DNA of 64,000 bases from Pseudomonas brassicacearum. Lineage in GTDB: Bacteria; Pseudomonadota; Gammaproteobacteria; Pseudomonadales; Pseudomonadaceae. The position numbers and the translations under genes were made by a program. The notes below the pieces were generated by a model. The model did not search any database, was not told the origin of the DNA, and saw nothing but the letters and a program-made list of their open reading frames with translations. The DNA lies in contig NZ_MOBK01000002.1 in NCBI RefSeq assembly GCF_003732265.1, positions 62,001 through 126,000 of the forward strand, given 5' to 3'. Below, piece by piece: positions 44,744 to 54,401 of this stretch; positions within the stretch are counted from its first letter, which is position 1; every line of letters starts with the position of its first letter.

Positions 44744-45205
44744 ATGACCACCGAACGCGACACCCCGGATACCTGCGAACAACTGCTGCTGGATAATCAG
44801 GCCTGTTTCGCCCTGCACTCGACTTCGCTGCTGATGACCAAGGTCTATAAACCGCTGTTGCAAGCGCTGGGCCTGACCTATCCGCAATACCTGGCGATGA
44901 TGGTGCTGTGGGAACGCGATGGTTTGACCGTGGGTGAAATCAGCACGCGACTGCTGACCGATCCCGGCTCGCTGACGCCGTTGCTCAAGCGCCTGGAGGT
45001 CGAAGGGCTGCTCAGCCGCACCCGCAGCCGCGAAGACGAACGCGTGGTGATCGTCGAACTCACCGAACAGGGTCGCGCCTTGCGGGAACAGGCACGGAGC
45101 ATTCCGCAGTGCATCCTCGGCGCCAGCGGAATGACCGTGGAACGACTGAACAAACTGCAAGCGGAGCTGCAAGTGCTGCGCGGCAATCTGCAGGAAAGCC
45201 TCTGA
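44744..45205 (+). CDS. ohrR: Organic-hydroperoxide-sensing repressor OhrR
   Basis: A 153-residue MarR-family regulator. Cys21 in DNQACFALHSTSLL is the peroxide-reactive Cys, and the winged helix has DPGSLTPLLKRLE and SREDERVVIVELT. It precedes ohr in the same direction but is separated by about 350 bases including a REP doublet, so ohr probably has its own promoter. Candidate operators precede both genes. Confidence 0.92.
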   Translation: MTTERDTPDTCEQLLLDNQACFALHSTSLLMTKVYKPLLQALGLTYPQYLAMMVLWERDGLTVGEISTRLLTDPGSLTPLLKRLEVEGLLSRTRSREDERVVIVELTEQGRALREQARSIPQCILGASGMTVERLNKLQAELQVLRGNLQESL

Positions 45206-45228
45206 TCCCCCAGCCAAAGTAGATCCCC

Positions 45229-45319
45229 TGTGGGAGCGGGCTTGCTCGCGAATGCGGTGTGACATTCAGCATTGATGTTGACTGACACACCGCATTCGCG
45301 AGCAAGCCCGCTCCCACAT
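45229..45319. repeat. REP doublet between ohrR and ohr
   Basis: TGTGGGAGCGGGCTTGCTCG...CGGTGTG and its inverted partner CACACCGCATTCGCGAGCAA...CCCACA form long near-perfect arms around ATTCAGCATTGATGTTGA. It would fold into a stable hairpin after ohrR and may uncouple ohrR from ohr. Confidence 0.9.
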
Positions 45320-45452
45320 TCGTTTTGCAGTGTACTGTCGACCTTATTCGCCTCCTCCAAAAATTTTCACCCCTGAAAATCTCACCGAAACCGCTCTAGC
45401 TCGGCCCTTCACATCGTCCGCCCACATCCCGGCCAAATCTTTTTCAAAAATT

Positions 45453-45525
45453 TATATTGCGCGCTAAATACTCGCGCGATACATTCACCTCGCACTTACT
45501 TAGCGCACAAACATTTAGCGCAATA
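45453..45525. promoter_or_regulatory. Candidate OhrR operators upstream of ohr
   Basis: TATATTGCGCGCTAAA at 45453-45468, and TTTAGCGCAATA at 45514-45525, which is the same motif inverted and lacking a central GC. A half-site TTAGCGCA lies between them (45500-45507). The region is 28-100 bases before the ohr start and much AT-richer than its surroundings. Confidence 0.55.
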
Positions 45526-45552
45526 CAATCAAACCCGAATGAGGCTCACACC

Positions 45553-45972
45553 ATGCAAACTCTCTACACCGCAATCGCAACTTCCACCGGTGGCCGTGAT
45601 GGTCGTGCTGTTTCCAGCGACAACATCCTCGACGTCAAACTCGCTACCCCGAAAGAACTCGGTGGTGCGGGCGGCGCAGCGACCAATCCTGAGCAATTGT
45701 TCGCAGCCGGCTACTCCGCCTGCTTCATCGGCGCCCTGAAGTTCGTTGCCAGCCAGACCAAACGCACCATCCCGAACGACGCCTCGATCACCGCCCATGT
45801 CGGCATCGGCCAAATCCCTGGCGGTTTCGGTCTGGACATCGACCTGCACATCAGCCTGCCGGGTCTGGAGCAAGCCGACGCGCAATCCCTGGTCGACGCT
45901 GCCCACCAGGTCTGCCCGTACTCCAACGCCACCCGTGGCAACGTCGATGTGCGCCTGCACGTCACCGTCTAA
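45553..45972 (+). CDS. ohr: Organic hydroperoxide resistance protein Ohr
   Basis: A 139-residue OsmC/Ohr-family peroxidase. The two redox cysteines are in GYSACFIGAL and QVCPYSNATRGN. It reduces organic hydroperoxides with lipoylated proteins as electron donor. ATG 45553 (MQTLYTAIATSTGGRDG) is the standard start, with GAGG upstream. Expected to be repressed by OhrR. Confidence 0.95.
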   Translation: MQTLYTAIATSTGGRDGRAVSSDNILDVKLATPKELGGAGGAATNPEQLFAAGYSACFIGALKFVASQTKRTIPNDASITAHVGIGQIPGGFGLDIDLHISLPGLEQADAQSLVDAAHQVCPYSNATRGNVDVRLHVTV

Positions 45973-46005
45973 CCGCTGAGCCCAAGGCCCGTACAGGAAA
46001 CGAAC

Positions 46006-47019
46006 ATGAACACTTTCAGCAAAGTCTTGACCGGCACCCTTCTCGCCCTGTCCATCGGTAACGCGTTCGCAGGCGACGGTGTTGAACACAACACCCAGGC
46101 CTTCCTCGACGTGCTGAATGCCGGCACCGGCAAACCGATGGAGCAACTCACACCGAAAGAAGCCCGCGCCGTGCTGACGGGCGCGCAAGCCTCGGTGAAA
46201 TTGACACTGCCCAAAGCGGATGTCAGCGAGAAGACCATTCAAGTCGATGGCCAATCGCTGCGCCTGACCATCGTCCGGCCGGCCGGGGTCAAGGGCGAGC
46301 TGCCCGTGTTCATGTACTTCCACGGTGGTGGCTGGGTGCTAGGCGACTTCCCGACCCACGAACGATTGATGCGGGATCTGGTAGCGGGTTCGGGGGCGGT
46401 GGCTGTGTTCGTCAATTACACCCCGTCACCGGAAGCGCATTACCCGGTAGCGATCAACCAGGCTTACGCCGCGACGAAATGGGTGGCCGAGCACGGTAAA
46501 GAGATCAACGTCGACAGCAAGCGCCTGGCCGTGGCCGGCAACAGCGTCGGTGGCAACATGGCGGCAGTGGTTGCGCTGATGGCCAAGGACAAGGGCACGC
46601 CGGCGATCAAGTTCCAGGTGCTGCTGTGGCCGGTGACGGACGCCAACTTCGACACTGCGTCTTACAACCAGTTTGCCGAGGGACACTTCCTCACCAAAAA
46701 CATGATGAAGTGGTTCTGGGACAACTACACCACCGACGCCAACCAGCGTAACGAGATCTACGCCTCGCCGCTGCGGGCAACCACCGCACAGCTGAAGGGC
46801 TTGCCACCTGCACTGGTGCAAACGGCGGGCGCCGACGTTCTGCGCGATGAGGGTGAAGCTTATGCTCGCAAGCTTGATGAAGCCGGGGTGCCGGTGACGT
46901 CGGTTCGCTACAACGGCATGATCCACGACTACGGTTTGCTCAACGTGGTGAGCCAGGTGCCTGCGGTGCGTTCGGCGATGTTGCAAGCGTCGCAAGAGCT
47001 CAAAGAACACCTGAAGTGA
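46006..47019 (+). CDS. Secreted alpha/beta hydrolase of the HSL-type esterase family
   Basis: A 337-residue protein with a Sec signal peptide (cleavage after NAFA, about residue 22). The HSL hallmark HGGGWVLGDF, nucleophile elbow GNSVGGNMA, catalytic Asp in AGADVLRDEG and His in MIHDYGLL are all present, so it should be an active periplasmic carboxylesterase. It lies 33 bases after ohr and may be co-transcribed; a similar ohr-esterase link exists in other pseudomonads as I recall. Confidence 0.88.
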   Translation: MNTFSKVLTGTLLALSIGNAFAGDGVEHNTQAFLDVLNAGTGKPMEQLTPKEARAVLTGAQASVKLTLPKADVSEKTIQVDGQSLRLTIVRPAGVKGELPVFMYFHGGGWVLGDFPTHERLMRDLVAGSGAVAVFVNYTPSPEAHYPVAINQAYAATKWVAEHGKEINVDSKRLAVAGNSVGGNMAAVVALMAKDKGTPAIKFQVLLWPVTDANFDTASYNQFAEGHFLTKNMMKWFWDNYTTDANQRNEIYASPLRATTAQLKGLPPALVQTAGADVLRDEGEAYARKLDEAGVPVTSVRYNGMIHDYGLLNVVSQVPAVRSAMLQASQELKEHLK

Positions 47020-47025
47020 AAATCC

Positions 47026-47115
47026 TGTGGGAGCGAGCCTGCTCGCGAATGCGGTAGGACTGCGAGCATTGATGTCGCCTGACACACCGCTTTCGCGAGC
47101 AGGCTCGCTCCCACA
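47026..47115. repeat. REP doublet
   Basis: TGTGGGAGCGAGCCTGCTCG...CGGT and inverted ACACCGCTTTCGCGAGCAGG...CCCACA with a spacer containing GAGCATTGATGTCGCC, similar to the spacer of the doublet at 45229. The copy begins seven bases after the esterase stop. Confidence 0.9.
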
Positions 47116-47148
47116 AGGGTTCATCGGTGAAGCTGAAATGGCAGGCAC

Positions 47149-47180
47149 AAAAAAGCCCGACTCAATGGTCGGGCTTTTTC
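47149..47180. terminator. Bidirectional rho-independent terminator
   Basis: AAAAAAGCCCGAC / GTCGGGCTTTTT with a six-base loop, between the convergent esterase and efp genes. Confidence 0.92.
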
Positions 47181-47196
47181 ATTCCTCAAGCAGTGC

Positions 47197-47766
47197 TTAT
47201 TTAGCACGGCCTTTGTAGGAACCGCCTTCGCGGGTATCGATCTCGATCATGTCGCCGATTTCGATGAAGTCAGCAACCGACAGCTCGGTACCGTTCTTCA
47301 GTTTGGCAGGCTTCATTACCTTGCCGGAAGTGTCGCCGCGAGCGGAACCTTCGGTGTAGTCAACCTGACGCACGATAGTGGTCGGCAGTTCTACGGAAAC
47401 CAGACGCTCTTCGAAGAAGATCGCTTCGCAAACATCGGTCATGCCTTCTTCAACGAAAGGCAGAACGGCTTCGATGTCTTCAGCGTTCAGCTCGTACATG
47501 GTGTAGTCAGTGGTGTCCATGAACGTGTAGGTGTCGCCGCTGATGAAGGACAGGGTCGCTTCTTTGCGGTCGAGGATTACGTCGTCCAGTTTGTCGTCAG
47601 CGCTGTAAACGATCTCGGTCTTGTAACCGGTCAGCAGGTTTTTCAGCTTGGTCTTCATGATCGCGCTGTTACGACCGGATTTGGTGAATTCAGCTTTCTG
47701 AACCAGCCAAGGATCGTTTTCGAGACGGATCACGGTACCGGGTTTCAGTTCTTTACCAGTTTTCAT
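47197..47766 (-). CDS. efp: Translation elongation factor P
   Basis: A 189-residue EF-P that rescues ribosomes stalled at polyproline. The modified residue is Arg32 in [13 protein letters not shown], which marks the arginine-rhamnosylated subtype, in agreement with earP directly upstream. All three EF-P domains are present by length. Confidence 0.96.
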   Translation of the reverse strand: MKTGKELKPGTVIRLENDPWLVQKAEFTKSGRNSAIMKTKLKNLLTGYKTEIVYSADDKLDDVILDRKEATLSFISGDTYTFMDTTDYTMYELNAEDIEAVLPFVEEGMTDVCEAIFFEERLVSVELPTTIVRQVDYTEGSARGDTSGKVMKPAKLKNGTELSVADFIEIGDMIEIDTREGGSYKGRAK

Positions 47767-47814
47767 TGCGAATATCCGAATTTGGATGGGATTTACAAAA
47801 ATCTAGGCCGCGTA

Positions 47815-48972
47815 TCATATCCAATTTACATAAAACTGTACCAGCGCCGCGGCAAGATCGGCCTGCAAGGCTTGTTCCAGACACCACGCCTCGGCGTGTT
47901 TTTGCAGCTCTGGCCAGTGTTTGCAGGCCTTGCGCCAGTGGTCGGACATATCATGACCGGCATTCCAGGCGTGCCAAAGACCGTTGATCGCCTGGCTGGC
48001 AGGCTCGGACAGGCCTTTTGTGTACAGAGCGAGGAACGCATCGAGCTTGTCCAGGTGGATGTCTTCCTCCTGCTGATAGATGTGCCAGAGCATCGGCCGG
48101 CCCGCCCATTGGGCGCGAACGAAGGAGTCTTCACCGCGCACCGCGTTGAAATCGCAGCACCAGAGCAGGTGATCGTATTGATCCTGTCGGACGAACGGCA
48201 GCACCTGGACGGTCAATCCGTCACGGACATGCAGCGCCCCCGCGATCAATCCTTCAACGCCGAGCCAGCGTTCGACATCGCCGAGAATCCGCCCTTCGGG
48301 CACCAGCAAATGCGTGGGCGTCGAATCGGCGGCCAGCACATCCAGCCAACTCGACAAGCCAGCATTCTCATAGGCAAACAGCGAGATCAATTGCGCATTC
48401 GGCGCAGGATCAATGCCCAACCCTTGAAGGAATGTTCGCTGAGCCTCGGGACTTTGCTGAAACTGCCGACGTCGCTCCAGCAATCCGCTCTCACGCAACA
48501 AACCTCCGGTGCCCGGCTGGAATCCGGGGAAGAAGAAGTACTTCTGCACCGTTTTGTATTTGACCGACGGCAAACCGTGGCAGCCGATCACCCAGTCCTC
48601 GGCGCTCAGGTAATCGAGGTTCATCCACAGCGGCGGCTTTACCCGCGCGGCCATGGCGTCCATGTAGGCGCTCGGCAACTGGCAAGCGAATGCGGCGATA
48701 ACCACGTCCGCCGCGTCGGTGGCCAACCACTCGGTCGACCATTGGCGCACTTCGACACCGGCCTGCCATTGCTGCGCGACATGGGTATCGATCTCGGGAC
48801 ACAGACGTTCGAAGGCGCGCAGGTCATCGACCCACAAGCGCACTTCCAGCCCATGGTCGGCCACCAGTTGGCGAGCCAGGCGCCAGGTCACGCCGATGTC
48901 GCCGAAGTTGTCGACCACGGTGCAAAAAATATCCCAGCGCCGGCGGTTTTTCGCTTGAGGCAGTTCAGGCAT
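47815..48972 (-). CDS. earP: EF-P arginine rhamnosyltransferase EarP
   Basis: A 385-residue GT-B glycosyltransferase that attaches rhamnose from dTDP-L-rhamnose to Arg32 of EF-P. The conserved N-terminal motif VVDNFGDIGVTWRLARQL carries the two catalytic Asp residues. It is 48 bases upstream of efp and read in the same direction, forming the known enzyme-substrate pair; loss of EarP in Pseudomonas phenocopies EF-P loss. Confidence 0.95.
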   Translation of the reverse strand: MPELPQAKNRRRWDIFCTVVDNFGDIGVTWRLARQLVADHGLEVRLWVDDLRAFERLCPEIDTHVAQQWQAGVEVRQWSTEWLATDAADVVIAAFACQLPSAYMDAMAARVKPPLWMNLDYLSAEDWVIGCHGLPSVKYKTVQKYFFFPGFQPGTGGLLRESGLLERRRQFQQSPEAQRTFLQGLGIDPAPNAQLISLFAYENAGLSSWLDVLAADSTPTHLLVPEGRILGDVERWLGVEGLIAGALHVRDGLTVQVLPFVRQDQYDHLLWCCDFNAVRGEDSFVRAQWAGRPMLWHIYQQEEDIHLDKLDAFLALYTKGLSEPASQAINGLWHAWNAGHDMSDHWRKACKHWPELQKHAEAWCLEQALQADLAAALVQFYVNWI

Positions 48973-49096
48973 TCCAGGTTCCCGTTGGCAAAGGCACCGA
49001 TTGTCCGCATAAATTACCTCGTGCAGAAGAGCCGACGGCGATTAATCTTCGTGCGACAATCGCCACTCGCCCGCGACCATCCGCCAGGAGGCAGTC

Positions 49097-49507
49097 ATGC
49101 CCTACCGTCCCAATCCGCGCCGCCCGTTGCCGATCCAGCTCAGCGCCCTGCAATTGACCGGCAGCGTTGCTCTCGGTTTGTGGCTGGGATTTGTCGCCAT
49201 CGCGCTGACCTGCTGGCTTGTCTCGGCGGTGTTTTTCAAAGAACAACTGGCACCGGTCGCCGCCGCGGTGGAGCAACTGGCCAAGCCGCCGGTGGTCGAA
49301 CAGCCGAGACCGGATATTCCACCGCAGAGCCCGTTGTTCGAACAATACGAAGAGAACCTGCGCAAGGACGAGCAGCAAGCGCGCATGGATCAGGCCCGTA
49401 GCAGCAGCCGCAATCTGTCCAATCCGAAATGCCAGTTCTGGTTGCAGCAGGACCATACCGCGCCGAGCGAAAAAAGCCGCGCCAATGTCCTGCAATTCTG
49501 CGACTGA
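49097..49507 (+). CDS. Conserved hypothetical single-pass membrane protein
   Basis: A 136-residue protein with a membrane helix at about 22-46 (GSVALGLWLGFVAIALTCW), a Pro-rich linker (about 65-80) and a charged C-terminal domain containing two cysteines (PKCQFW and LQFCD). AGGAGG is upstream of ATG 49097. It is followed two bases later by a GreA-like gene, probably one operon. Family not recognised beyond Pseudomonas. Confidence 0.75.
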   Translation: MPYRPNPRRPLPIQLSALQLTGSVALGLWLGFVAIALTCWLVSAVFFKEQLAPVAAAVEQLAKPPVVEQPRPDIPPQSPLFEQYEENLRKDEQQARMDQARSSSRNLSNPKCQFWLQQDHTAPSEKSRANVLQFCD

Positions 49508-49509
49508 TC

Positions 49510-49992
49510 ATGAACAAACAGACCGTCCACCAATTGATTCTCGACAAGCTGCGGATCGATCTCGACATCGCCGAGCGTGCCGCGCAAACCGCCTACGAAA
49601 CCGCGACACACGAAGAAAACATCGCCGAAAACAAATACGACACCCTGGGGCTGGAGGCGTCCTATCTGGCAGCCGGCCAGGCCAAACGGGTCGAGGAAAT
49701 CCGCCAGTCACTGACGTTGTGCCAGAACCTGGCCTTGCGCCCTTATGACGATCAGCGTGGCATCGAAGTCGGCGCACTGCTCGGCCTGGAAGACGAGAAG
49801 GGTCGTGAGCAATGGCTGTTTCTGGCCCCCGATGCAGCCGGCCTGAAGGTCGATCTGGTGGGACAACTGATCACCGTCATCACCCCACGCTCGCCGCTGG
49901 GCAAAAGCCTGCTGGGCAAGTTCGAAGGGGATGAAGTGGAGATTCTGGTGGCGGGTGCTCGGCAACAGTTTTCTGTCACCGAGGTGGTATAG
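49510..49992 (+). CDS. GreA/GreB-like transcription factor
   Basis: A 160-residue protein. The N-terminal part is a charged helical hairpin (residues 10-70, including ENIAENKYDTLGLEASYLA, which matches the GreA coiled-coil tip region) and the C-terminal part (about 85-155) has the Gre FKBP-like fold with TPRSPLGKSLLGK. It may bind the RNA polymerase secondary channel, like Rnk or Gre paralogues. ATG 49510 has TGCGACTG upstream without a strong ribosome site, so it may be coupled to the preceding gene. Confidence 0.8.
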   Translation: MNKQTVHQLILDKLRIDLDIAERAAQTAYETATHEENIAENKYDTLGLEASYLAAGQAKRVEEIRQSLTLCQNLALRPYDDQRGIEVGALLGLEDEKGREQWLFLAPDAAGLKVDLVGQLITVITPRSPLGKSLLGKFEGDEVEILVAGARQQFSVTEVV

Positions 49993-50001
49993 AAAGGGAG
50001 A

Positions 50002-50985
<984 letters not shown>

Positions 50986-51089
50986 TCAAAGCAGGTAGAC
51001 GCCACGGGCATCAGCGACGGTATATAACTATATTAATGGCTTGAAGAATAAATCTAGAACTTTTTTGTCAAATTGCCACTATTTGTGTT

Positions 51090-51593
51090 CTAGCGATCTT
51101 CCTGGCGGCGACGCTCTACCAGCGGCACCAGATAGACCGGCACCCGCGACAGCTGCAACACGCGCGCGGCAGTCCTGCCCAAGGGCGTTTCCGCGCCGGC
51201 ACCATGGCTATGACTACCTACGATCAGCAAATCCACAGAGAGTTTCTGCGCCTGGTCGAGAATCACCTGCGACGGATCCCCCTGAAGGACGCGCACCGCG
51301 CGGATTCGCGCCAGGTCCTGCTCCCCTTCATCCCCCAGCTCTTCGCGAAAACTGTCGAGCACCCGCTGCTCGATATTGGCAATGACAGTACTCAGGCCCT
51401 GACTGTGAAATTCGTTCAAGGCCTGTTCATCGAGATAACTTTGAAGCACCGATTCGGCAAACAGCCCCATGGGCTCAACCGCGTGGACCACATACAAGTC
51501 GGCATTGAATGTCCGCGCCAGAGCCAAGGCATGTTGCATCACCAACGGTGCATATAGGCCAAGGTCAGTGGCATACAGCATCGACTGAATCAT
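51090..51593 (-). CDS. Universal stress protein family protein
   Basis: A 167-residue single UspA domain. The N-terminus MLYATDLGLYAPLVMQHALA and the ATP-binding-type loop LLIVGSHSHGAGAETPLGRTA are typical. ATG 51593 has AGGAG upstream; a longer reading from 51617 is less likely. Located between cysB and the nucleotidase gene, all on the minus strand. Confidence 0.88.
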   Translation of the reverse strand: MIQSMLYATDLGLYAPLVMQHALALARTFNADLYVVHAVEPMGLFAESVLQSYLDEQALNEFHSQGLSTVIANIEQRVLDSFREELGDEGEQDLARIRAVRVLQGDPSQVILDQAQKLSVDLLIVGSHSHGAGAETPLGRTAARVLQLSRVPVYLVPLVERRRQEDR

Positions 51594-51689
51594 TAGGATC
51601 TCCTCGCAAGCCAACATGGCGGAGATTTGATTCAGCTTAGCAGTGCCTTGGCGAGTACGACGCTCTGCGTAACGCGTTGAACGGTGGGC

Positions 51690-52595
51690 TTAAACCTTTT
51701 GCTCGTTGCTTATGCCGTGCGGTACGTGACCGGTGGCGACGACTTCGCGGGCCAATTCGCAATGACCGGCCTGATCGTCGAAAAACACATCGGCGGCGAA
51801 CGCTTCAAGAAACGCCGATTTGGTCAGGCCACCGAGAAACAGTGATTCGTCCAGGCGAATGTCCCATTCGCGCAATGTACGAATCACGCGCTCATGGGCC
51901 GGCGCCGAACGCGCCGTGACCAACGCCGTGCGGATCGGGCAGTCGTCGTCGGGAAACTCACGCTGCAACAGATTGAGAGCCGCCAGAAAGCCTTTGAACG
52001 GCCCTCCGCGCAACGGCTCTCGGGCGGCTTCACGCTCGCTGGCCTGAAACGCTTCCAGGCCACCCGACTGGTAGACCCGCTCCGACTCGTCGGAAAACAG
52101 CACCGCATCGCCGTCGAAGGCAATCCGCAATTCATCGCTGGCCGCGCGGCTGGCACCGCCCGACAGAATGGTCGCCGCGGCAAAACCGGCCTCCAGTGCG
52201 CTGCGTACGTCTTCGGCATGTGTCGACAGAAACAGGTCACAGCCAAAGGCCTTGAGATACGGATAAGGACTGCGCCCGCCGACAAACGCCGCGCGGGAAA
52301 TCGCCAACCCGTAGTGATGAATCGAGTTAAACACCCGCAACCCGGTGTCGGCGCTGTTGCGCGACACCAGGATCACCTCGACCCGGGCGCGGCCGAGCAG
52401 GGTATTGAGGTTGAGGAGTTTCTGCACCAGCGGGAAGGCATCACCGGGTTCGAGGATTTCGTCCTCGTGCTCGATCTGGTATTGCCGGTAAGCCTCGACG
52501 CCGCTCGACAGATACACCTTGTGGCTTTCACTCAGGTCGAACAGTGCCCGCGAAGAAATCGCCAGCACCAGTTTGTCGTCGATAGTCTTGGCCAT
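51690..52595 (-). CDS. 5'-nucleotidase (cN-I-like family)
   Basis: A 301-residue cytoplasmic protein resembling mammalian cytosolic 5'-nucleotidase I. LVLAISSRALFDLSES near the N-terminus and IAFDGDAVLFSDESERV with the Asp cluster are characteristic. It should dephosphorylate nucleoside monophosphates. Start ATG 52595. Gap of 24 bases to the upstream panE-like gene, so co-transcription is likely. Confidence 0.87.
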   Translation of the reverse strand: MAKTIDDKLVLAISSRALFDLSESHKVYLSSGVEAYRQYQIEHEDEILEPGDAFPLVQKLLNLNTLLGRARVEVILVSRNSADTGLRVFNSIHHYGLAISRAAFVGGRSPYPYLKAFGCDLFLSTHAEDVRSALEAGFAAATILSGGASRAASDELRIAFDGDAVLFSDESERVYQSGGLEAFQASEREAAREPLRGGPFKGFLAALNLLQREFPDDDCPIRTALVTARSAPAHERVIRTLREWDIRLDESLFLGGLTKSAFLEAFAADVFFDDQAGHCELAREVVATGHVPHGISNEQKV

Positions 52596-52619
52596 GCCCT
52601 TCCCCCCTGATTGATCGAC

Positions 52620-53576
52620 TCAGGTATTGCGTCGATCGATAAAACTCAAACTGCGATACAAGGATTCGATCAACGGCAATTCGCACCCTGCCGCTTTGGC
52701 CGCAGCCAGGGGACGCGCGTAAATCGCGGCCAGTTCCAGCGGTCGCTTGTGCAGGAAATCGTGGTACATGCTCGGCCAATAGTCCGGCATTTTTTCGGTC
52801 ACCATGAACAGATGGTCGGCGTAACCGGCCGGTACGTCGTGACCACAGGCGATTGCGCCCTGCACCACTTCGGCCATCAATGCCTTGATCAGTTCCCGGC
52901 TGTCTGCGTCGGCCATCAATGGCGTGGTGCTGGCCCCCAACAGAACCGACAGACCGTTGTACGGAACATTCCAGACCAGTTTTTGCCAACGTGCCTGGTG
53001 CAGGTTCGGCATGGCCTGGGAATCGATGCCGGCGCTGCGGAACAGCCCCGCACCCTCTTCTACAATCGCCATGCGCGCCGCTTCATCAGCCGCGGGACCA
53101 CTGTGGTAGCCGATGTTGACGGCGCCGAGTGCCTGATGGGTAATTTCCCCTGGGCCGGTGCGATGGACACAGATAAAACACAGCCCGCCGAGCAGGTGCA
53201 AAGCGTCAGGAAGCAACTCGCGCAGGCTGTCTTCGACGTCCAGCCCATTCTGCAATACCAGCACTTTGGCGTTCGGAGCCGCCGCCTGAATGATGGCGGG
53301 GGCCAGGTCGGCATTACTGGTGGTTTTGGCACCGACCAGCAACCAGTCGCAGGCGGGCATATCTTCCGCCGATGAATAGGCCTGAACCGGGTTCAACGTC
53401 AGCGCGCCATGCGCCGCGCTGTCGAGTCGCAACCCGCGCTCGGCCACCGCTGAAAATTCACTGCGCAGCAAGAAGTGCACATCGAAGCCGGCACGCGCCA
53501 GCATCATCCCGTAGAACCCGCCGATTGCGCCGGTCCCGATCACACCGATTGTCGGCCTGGTCACTGCCCCCATCAT
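52620..53576 (-). CDS. panE: 2-dehydropantoate 2-reductase family protein
   Basis: A 318-residue NADP-dependent reductase. The Rossmann motif GVIGTGAIGGFYGMML, the VGAKTT loop and the catalytic-Lys region RWQKLVWNVPYNGLSVLLG are present. Canonical PanE makes pantoate for coenzyme A; paralogues of other substrate use exist, so the symbol is provisional. The start overlaps the thioredoxin-like stop by ATGA. Confidence 0.85.
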   Translation of the reverse strand: MMGAVTRPTIGVIGTGAIGGFYGMMLARAGFDVHFLLRSEFSAVAERGLRLDSAAHGALTLNPVQAYSSAEDMPACDWLLVGAKTTSNADLAPAIIQAAAPNAKVLVLQNGLDVEDSLRELLPDALHLLGGLCFICVHRTGPGEITHQALGAVNIGYHSGPAADEAARMAIVEEGAGLFRSAGIDSQAMPNLHQARWQKLVWNVPYNGLSVLLGASTTPLMADADSRELIKALMAEVVQGAIACGHDVPAGYADHLFMVTEKMPDYWPSMYHDFLHKRPLELAAIYARPLAAAKAAGCELPLIESLYRSLSFIDRRNT

Positions 53577-53959
53577 GGCAACTCCTCTGCTGTTTTTATC
53601 AGCGCCCGACCGACCGCTTCATTGAGTTCGGTACTGGTCAGGCGCGATTTTAATGCCCCGAAGAACTCACCGTCGCGTATGACAAACAGCGCCGGCAAAT
53701 GAAAAACCTGATAACGCTCGACCACCCCGCCATTGTTCCCGGCATCGATCCAGCACAGTCGATCGACTGTCAGATCGAGCCTTGGCAATTGCTCACGGGC
53801 AAATCGGCAACTGGCGCAGCCGACACTGGTGAAAATCACCAGGGAAACGCCACGCATTGCCAGCAGCCGTTGGTCGGCATCGAAATCGGTCAGTTCCAAT
53901 TCGACCACTATACTGGGGGAAACAATGTCAGATGGCCGACACAGGGAGTCCGTGTTCAT
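53573..53959 (-). CDS. Thioredoxin-fold protein with CxxC motif
   Basis: A 128-residue thioredoxin-like protein. SVGCASCRFAREQLPRL carries the CASC active site and VFHLPALFVIRDG the cis-Pro loop; there is no signal peptide. The first ATG, at 53959, shares the CATG palindrome with the start of the divergent PilZ-like gene; later starts (a GTG within the first 25 codons) cannot be excluded. It is coupled to panE. Confidence 0.82.
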   Translation of the reverse strand: MNTDSLCRPSDIVSPSIVVELELTDFDADQRLLAMRGVSLVIFTSVGCASCRFAREQLPRLDLTVDRLCWIDAGNNGGVVERYQVFHLPALFVIRDGEFFGALKSRLTSTELNEAVGRALIKTAEELP

Positions 53960-54401
53960 GGGACGTTTTATTCCTCATCCTGACGATGTGCCCGTCGAAT
54001 TAACGTTGCTCACGCATGAGTGCATCTCGCGACAGCGCTTGCACACTATCAGCCTCGGGGGCATGGCTTGCAATTATCACCGGGCCTGGCGCCATGGCAC
54101 GGCGCTCGAAGTGCGCATGCCGAGCCTTAACCCCGATTTGCGCTATCTGGGCTATGTGGCCTGGTGCCTGCGGCGCAAACGCGGCTACCTGGTGGGCATC
54201 GCTTTTGTCGACGAGCAGATGCTGTTCAGTGCCCGCATGGGCGAGCAAGTGTGCCAGATCGAACGCTATTGCCGCCTGCATGACGCGCACGACGACTTGC
54301 AGGGTATTCAGGCGCTGGCCCTCGAATGGGTCCAGGCGCATGCCGACGAGTTCTCTCACGACACCGTGCGCAAGGCATTTGCACAGGCTGTGCTGGATTA
54401 A
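53958..54401 (+). CDS. PilZ-like domain protein
   Basis: A 147-residue protein. The region HTISLGGMACNYHRAWRHG plus EVRMPSLNPDLRYLGYVAWC resembles the PilZ beta-barrel (DxSxxG-type turn, hydrophilic strand pairs). The N-terminal RxxxR c-di-GMP motif is not obvious, so binding is uncertain. ATG 53958 has GGGAG nine bases upstream. Divergent from, and start-overlapping with, the thioredoxin-like gene. Confidence 0.68.
   Translation: MGRFIPHPDDVPVELTLLTHECISRQRLHTISLGGMACNYHRAWRHGTALEVRMPSLNPDLRYLGYVAWCLRRKRGYLVGIAFVDEQMLFSARMGEQVCQIERYCRLHDAHDDLQGIQALALEWVQAHADEFSHDTVRKAFAQAVLD

Noticed and set aside
33294..47115. CRISPR array suggested by recurrent palindromic repeats
   Set aside because: Copies are kilobases apart, inverted pairs, at gene ends, and belong to the REP family; no cas genes.
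47782..49401. Plus-strand open frame of 539 codons across earP
   Set aside because: Antisense to the confirmed earP gene and no family features.
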